Assembly (NCBI GenBank): GCA_022562895.1
Contig: JADFOK010000012.1
Location: forward strand, 1 to 64,000
Direction of reading: 5' to 3'
Source: Bacteroidota bacterium
GTDB lineage: Bacteria > Bacteroidota > Bacteroidia > Flavobacteriales > Flavobacteriaceae
DNA length: 64,000 nucleotides
Under the pieces are notes generated by a model. It saw only the letters and a program-made list of their open reading frames with translations, made no database searches and was not told where the DNA came from. Positions within the stretch are counted from its first letter, which is position 1; each line of letters opens with the position of its first letter. A program made the translations under genes and the position numbers. Shown in pieces: positions 63,608 through 64,000 of the stretch.

Positions 63608-64000
63608 ATGTCATTAACCCCATCAAACATGCTCAATTTAGGAACTAAAGCTCCGGATTTTACTTTGTATGACACCATTTCCTCCAAAATGATTTCCTTA
63701 AATGACATTCGTGGTGAAAAAGGAACAATTGTCATGTTTATTTGTAATCATTGCCCTTATGTAAAACATGTAAACGAAGAAATTGTACGCATTTCTAATG
63801 ATTACCGAGTTGCTGGATTTGGTATTGTTGCTATTAGCAGTAATGATATAGAAAATTATCCTCAAGATTCTCCTGAAGAAATGTTGAAAACCGCTTTAAA
63901 AAATGTTTACACTTTTCCATATTTATATGATGAAACTCAAAAAATTGCCAAAGCATATGACGCCGCTTGTACACCAGATTTTTATTTGTTTGATTCTGAA
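63608..64000 (+). CDS. Thioredoxin-fold (peroxiredoxin-like) protein, 3' end outside window
   Basis: The first 131 residues of an AhpC/TSA-like thioredoxin-fold protein, still open at the right edge. Text such as LGTKAPDFTLYDTISSKMISL and the CNHCPYVKHVNEEI motif (C-N-H-C-P) mark the PRX_like1 group. The region EMLKTALKNVYTFPYLYDETQKIAKAYDAACTPDFYLFD is typical. Thiol peroxidase or disulfide reductase activity is inferred. Start ATG at 63608. Confidence 0.9.
   Translation, partial: MSLTPSNMLNLGTKAPDFTLYDTISSKMISLNDIRGEKGTIVMFICNHCPYVKHVNEEIVRISNDYRVAGFGIVAISSNDIENYPQDSPEEMLKTALKNVYTFPYLYDETQKIAKAYDAACTPDFYLFDSE

Overview
The window reads as chromosomal DNA from a member of the Flavobacteriaceae (Bacteroidota). 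The evidence is AT-rich codon use, TAnnTTTG-type -7 promoter boxes, type IX secretion C-terminal domains, a bTHX small-subunit ribosomal protein, a fused gamma-alpha 2-oxoacid:ferredoxin oxidoreductase, and DnaX without the usual zinc module. The genus cannot be fixed from the sequence.

Positions 1-12.9 kb form an anaerobic and nitrogen-oxide island. It holds the 3' end of class III ribonucleotide reductase (nrdD), the cytochrome c nitric oxide reductase norCB, an Rrf2-type regulator with three clustered cysteines, and nadA. After nadA comes a broken nadB/thioredoxin hybrid, then a histidine-rich polytopic membrane protein and a CoA-transferase. A minus-strand run follows, in transcription order: an outer-membrane porin, a copper nitrite reductase with a fused heme c domain (nirK), nirV, a SCO copper chaperone, and the di-iron repair protein ric. 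Four promoters here (norCB, nadA, the CoA-transferase, and the porin-nirK operon) carry the same TATGA-N6-TCATA-like inverted repeat. In each it is centred exactly 29.5 bp upstream of a -7-like box, which looks like one Crp/Fnr-type regulon.

Positions 13-20 kb are a decaying accessory region. It contains an orphan ORF, a frameshifted and truncated hsdR, a Fic protein preceded by an array of GCGC motifs, a 5'-truncated hsdS, a GC-richer dispersed repeat, the tiny bTHX gene, an orphan type IX sorting-domain relic, and a 2-oxoglutarate dioxygenase/small-molecule kinase pair that may form an undescribed two-step modification. A nested hairpin follows.

From 20 to 64 kb the content is mostly housekeeping: korAB and a divergent ferredoxin, a doubly broken secreted protein, an SRAP protein, a 7TM-HD phosphodiesterase, thiolase, an NlpC/P60 hydrolase, a TPR protein, gyrA, clpC, hutH, a TlpA-like lipoprotein, nnr, gcvT, a pterin dehydratase and yebC. 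A natural kdsB-kdnB fusion, which points to 8-amino-Kdo in the lipid A core, is followed by a RecD-like helicase, rsmD, rnpB (RNase P RNA), dnaX, miaE, a Ppx/GppA protein, sixA, pdxH, rnz, pyrB, pyrR, rpsA, an M20 amidohydrolase, csaA and a partial thioredoxin-fold gene at the right edge. Clear consensus promoters precede rpsA and pyrR. No tRNA, rRNA, CRISPR array or intact insertion sequence was seen.
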